This document shows positions 14,420-16,197 of a stretch of 16,197 nt of DNA, piece by piece (within the stretch, counting starts at the first letter, position 1; every line of letters begins with the position of its first letter). Origin of the DNA: Anaerolineales bacterium UBA877 (GTDB lineage Bacteria; Chloroflexota; Anaerolineae; Anaerolineales; Villigracilaceae); the NCBI GenBank assembly GCA_002294405.1, contig DBFP01000046.1:26364-42560 (forward strand). The letters are read 5' to 3'. Position numbers and translations under genes: made by a program. The notes beneath the pieces were generated by a model. That model ran no database searches. It was not told the origin of the DNA and worked only from the letters and a program-made list of their open reading frames with translations.

Positions 14420-15283
14420 ATGAAGGTCGGAATTGACAGCTATTGTTATCATCGCTTTTTCGGTGAAGTCTACCCGGATCAGAAAAAGCCTGCAAAAAAG
14501 ATGACCATGCAGGACTTTCTTGTACGCGCCAAGGAACTGAAGGTGGATGGAGTTTCGCTTGAATCCTGTTTCTTCCCCCCCAAGGTTGACCGGGCATGGT
14601 TTAAAGATCTGAAAGCCCAACTGGATGATTACAAGTTCGACCGGGTTTATGCCTGGGGTCACCCGGATGGTCTTGAACGCGGCCAGAACTGGACCGCCTA
14701 TGAAGAGATGGTCGCGGGAATTCCAAAGGCGAAATCGATTGGGGCGGATGTGATGCGGGTGGTGGGGAGCAGCTTGATGTTCCGGCACGAACCGCACGGC
14801 CCACAGGTCAAAGCCCTGGTAAAAATGTTCAAAAAGGCAGCCGTGATTGCCAAGGACCACGGGGTGAAATTGGCAGTGGAGAATCATATCGACTTCACTT
14901 CGGATGAGATCCTTCAAATGATGGAACTGGTTGATTCTGATTATTTCGGGCTGAACTTTGATACCGGAAACTTCCTGCGGCTGCTCGACGACCCCATCAG
15001 GGGAATGGAAAAACTTGCCCCCTACGTGCTGGCAACGCATGTCAAGGACCTGATGCCTGACAAGAGCGCCCGCCCGACCGATTGGCATTTCTTTGCCGGG
15101 GTCCCCGTTGGAATGGGCTTGATCGATAATCAAACCCTGGCACAACTGCTGCATAAGGCACACTTCAAAGGATTCCTGGCAGTGGAGATTGACCATCCTC
15201 ACAAGGATTGGACCGAACGGGAAGACGAAGCGGTGGCATTGAGCATTAAGGAATTAAAGCGGATTTCCAGCGCATTGAATTAA
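14420..15283 (+). CDS. Sugar phosphate isomerase/epimerase-type TIM barrel, unit C
   Basis: This 287-residue protein has the AP-endonuclease-2 TIM-barrel fold. The metal and catalytic residues appear in order: E154 (VENHID), D181 (NFDTGN), H207 (THVKD) and E256 (AVEIDHP). NFDTGN and THVKD are the usual signatures of keto-sugar epimerases and isomerases. GGAGG six bases upstream of the ATG at 14420 gives a very strong ribosome site. It is the first gene of the divergent unit, 66 nt before a Gfo/Idh/MocA dehydrogenase. That pair is a recurring arrangement in which the dehydrogenase makes a keto-sugar and the barrel enzyme epimerises, isomerises or eliminates from it (known pattern; the substrate here is unknown). 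Confidence 0.9.
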   Translation: MKVGIDSYCYHRFFGEVYPDQKKPAKKMTMQDFLVRAKELKVDGVSLESCFFPPKVDRAWFKDLKAQLDDYKFDRVYAWGHPDGLERGQNWTAYEEMVAGIPKAKSIGADVMRVVGSSLMFRHEPHGPQVKALVKMFKKAAVIAKDHGVKLAVENHIDFTSDEILQMMELVDSDYFGLNFDTGNFLRLLDDPIRGMEKLAPYVLATHVKDLMPDKSARPTDWHFFAGVPVGMGLIDNQTLAQLLHKAHFKGFLAVEIDHPHKDWTEREDEAVALSIKELKRISSALN

Positions 15284-15349
15284 TTCACCCATTCCCGGGA
15301 ACGGATCTATTTCCAATACCGGGATTCCATTTTGAAAGGAGAGGATCCC

Positions 15350-16197
15350 TTGAAGAAAGTAAACATTGCAATAATCGGGACGGGGTTCATGGGCAAAGCC
15401 CACAGCAATGGCTGGAGACAGGCGCCCAAGTTCTTTCACCTGGGAATGACACCCGTGATGAAGGTGGCCTGCGACCTGGATAAGAAAGAAAGCAGCGATT
15501 TTGCCGAAAATTGGGGTTGGGAGACAGCGGAAACAGACTGGCACAAGGTGGTTGAGCGACCGGATGTGGACGTGATCGATATTTGCACTCCAACCTTTCT
15601 GCACAAGGAGATTGCCGTTGCAGCCGTTCAGAACGGGAAGCATGTCTTTTGCGAAAAGCCGATCACCCTGTCGTATGCCGGCGCCAAGGAGATGTATGAA
15701 GCCGCGAATAAAGCGGGTGTTGTGCATTATCTAAACCATAACTACCGCCGGGTTCCTGCGATCGCTTTTGCCAAGAAACTGATCGAGGAGGGGAAGATCG
15801 GACAAATCTTCCACTGGCGCGGAACATACCTGCAGGACTGGATCACCGACCCGAATTTTCCCCTGACATGGCACCTGCAAAAAAAATTCGCCGGGGCAGG
15901 TCCGCATTTTGATCTGAATTCGCACAGTGTCGATCTTGCGCGCTACCTCGTGGGCGAAGTGGAATCGGTCGCGGCCATGATGAAAACATTCGTGAACAAG
16001 CGACCCCTTCCCGGCAAAGGTGCCGGTACATTCAAGTCAGGTTCTGCCACCACGGAGACCGGAAAGGTGACCGTGGACGACGCGGCCTTCATGGTTGCCG
16101 AATTTGAAAATGGTGCACTGGGCGCATTTGAGGCCAGCCGGTTTGCGAGCGGACGGAAGAACTACAATTATTTTGAAATATACGGCAGCAAGGGAAG
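15350..16197 (+). CDS. Gfo/Idh/MocA-family dehydrogenase, unit C, C-terminus beyond the window
   Basis: This frame of 282 codons stays open to the right edge. The Rossmann start is NIAIIGTGFMGKAHSNGW, the second strand ends in CDLDK (D42), CTPTFLH follows, and EKP at 102-104 supplies catalytic K103. The substrate domain has FDLNSHSVDLARYL with D188, H192 and D195 as likely active-site residues. The start is a TTG at 15350-15352, with AGGAG eight bases upstream and homology beginning at once (KKVNIAIIG). No nearby ATG fits. It follows the TIM-barrel gene and probably oxidises the sugar or cyclitol that unit C handles. Its long insertion around 225-245 (GKGAGTFKSG region) separates it from the unit A family member. 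Confidence 0.9.
   Translation, partial: MKKVNIAIIGTGFMGKAHSNGWRQAPKFFHLGMTPVMKVACDLDKKESSDFAENWGWETAETDWHKVVERPDVDVIDICTPTFLHKEIAVAAVQNGKHVFCEKPITLSYAGAKEMYEAANKAGVVHYLNHNYRRVPAIAFAKKLIEEGKIGQIFHWRGTYLQDWITDPNFPLTWHLQKKFAGAGPHFDLNSHSVDLARYLVGEVESVAAMMKTFVNKRPLPGKGAGTFKSGSATTETGKVTVDDAAFMVAEFENGALGAFEASRFASGRKNYNYFEIYGSKG

Noticed and set aside
14249..15202. Minus-strand open frame of 317 codons opposite the unit C isomerase
   Set aside because: It is antisense to a protein with full family signatures and runs through the promoter and operator. No domain is recognisable.
15292..15301. Palindrome TTCCCGGGAA after the unit C isomerase, as a terminator
   Set aside because: There is no T-run after it, the arms are only five bases, and the next gene follows within 50 nt with a strong ribosome site.

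Overview
The window is a gene-dense bacterial locus for breaking down an unidentified sugar or sugar-like polyol. It is medium-GC DNA with Shine-Dalgarno-led genes, several TTG starts, and textbook sigma70-type promoters. No gene fixes the taxonomy. The mix (paired FGGY kinases, several Gfo/Idh/MocA and zinc-dependent dehydrogenases, cupin-type phosphoglucose isomerase, AP-endonuclease-fold sugar isomerases) resembles heterotrophic Chloroflexota/Anaerolineae-like genomes, but that is an impression and not a demonstration. No transporter, rRNA, tRNA, CRISPR array or mobile element is visible.

Layout. (A) 14109 down to 3023, minus strand: one tightly packed run of eleven genes. In order of transcription these are a GntR/UTRA regulator, FGGY kinase, Gfo/Idh/MocA dehydrogenase, zinc MDR dehydrogenase, phosphotriesterase-family (PTE) metallo-lactonase candidate, cupin phosphoglucose isomerase, D-2-hydroxyacid dehydrogenase, KDPG/KHG-type aldolase, divergent shikimate-dehydrogenase-like protein, divergent DeoC-like aldolase and a second FGGY kinase. 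Gaps are mostly 12-60 nt, with one 4-nt ATGA overlap. (B) 2822 down to the left edge, minus strand: a second transcription unit behind its own TTGACA-17-TATAAT promoter, with a perfect palindrome in the promoter spacer. It holds a TIM-barrel sugar isomerase/epimerase, a second zinc MDR dehydrogenase, a VOC protein and the start of an Old Yellow Enzyme-family flavin oxidoreductase. (C) 14420 to the right edge, plus strand: a divergent unit with a second TIM-barrel isomerase/epimerase and a second Gfo/Idh/MocA dehydrogenase, cut by the window end.

Control region. Between units A and C (14110-14419) lie two divergent promoters. Each has a near-identical 20-bp imperfect palindrome (TTGTnAT - 6 - ATnACAA type) just downstream of its -10 box, plus extra TTGTnAT half-sites around the plus-strand promoter. 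The simplest reading is that the GntR protein represses both its own operon and unit C.

How the genes may work together (inference). Dehydrogenases (Gfo/Idh/MocA, MDR) oxidise a sugar or polyol, the PTE-family enzyme opens a lactone, isomerases/epimerases rearrange keto-sugars, FGGY kinases phosphorylate, and the two Schiff-base aldolases (KDPG type and DeoC type) split the chain to pyruvate or aldehyde plus triose. The D-2-hydroxyacid dehydrogenase and the shikimate-dehydrogenase-like protein would handle keto-acid or cyclic-polyol intermediates. The substrate cannot be read from the sequence, and this combination does not match a textbook pathway that I recognise.
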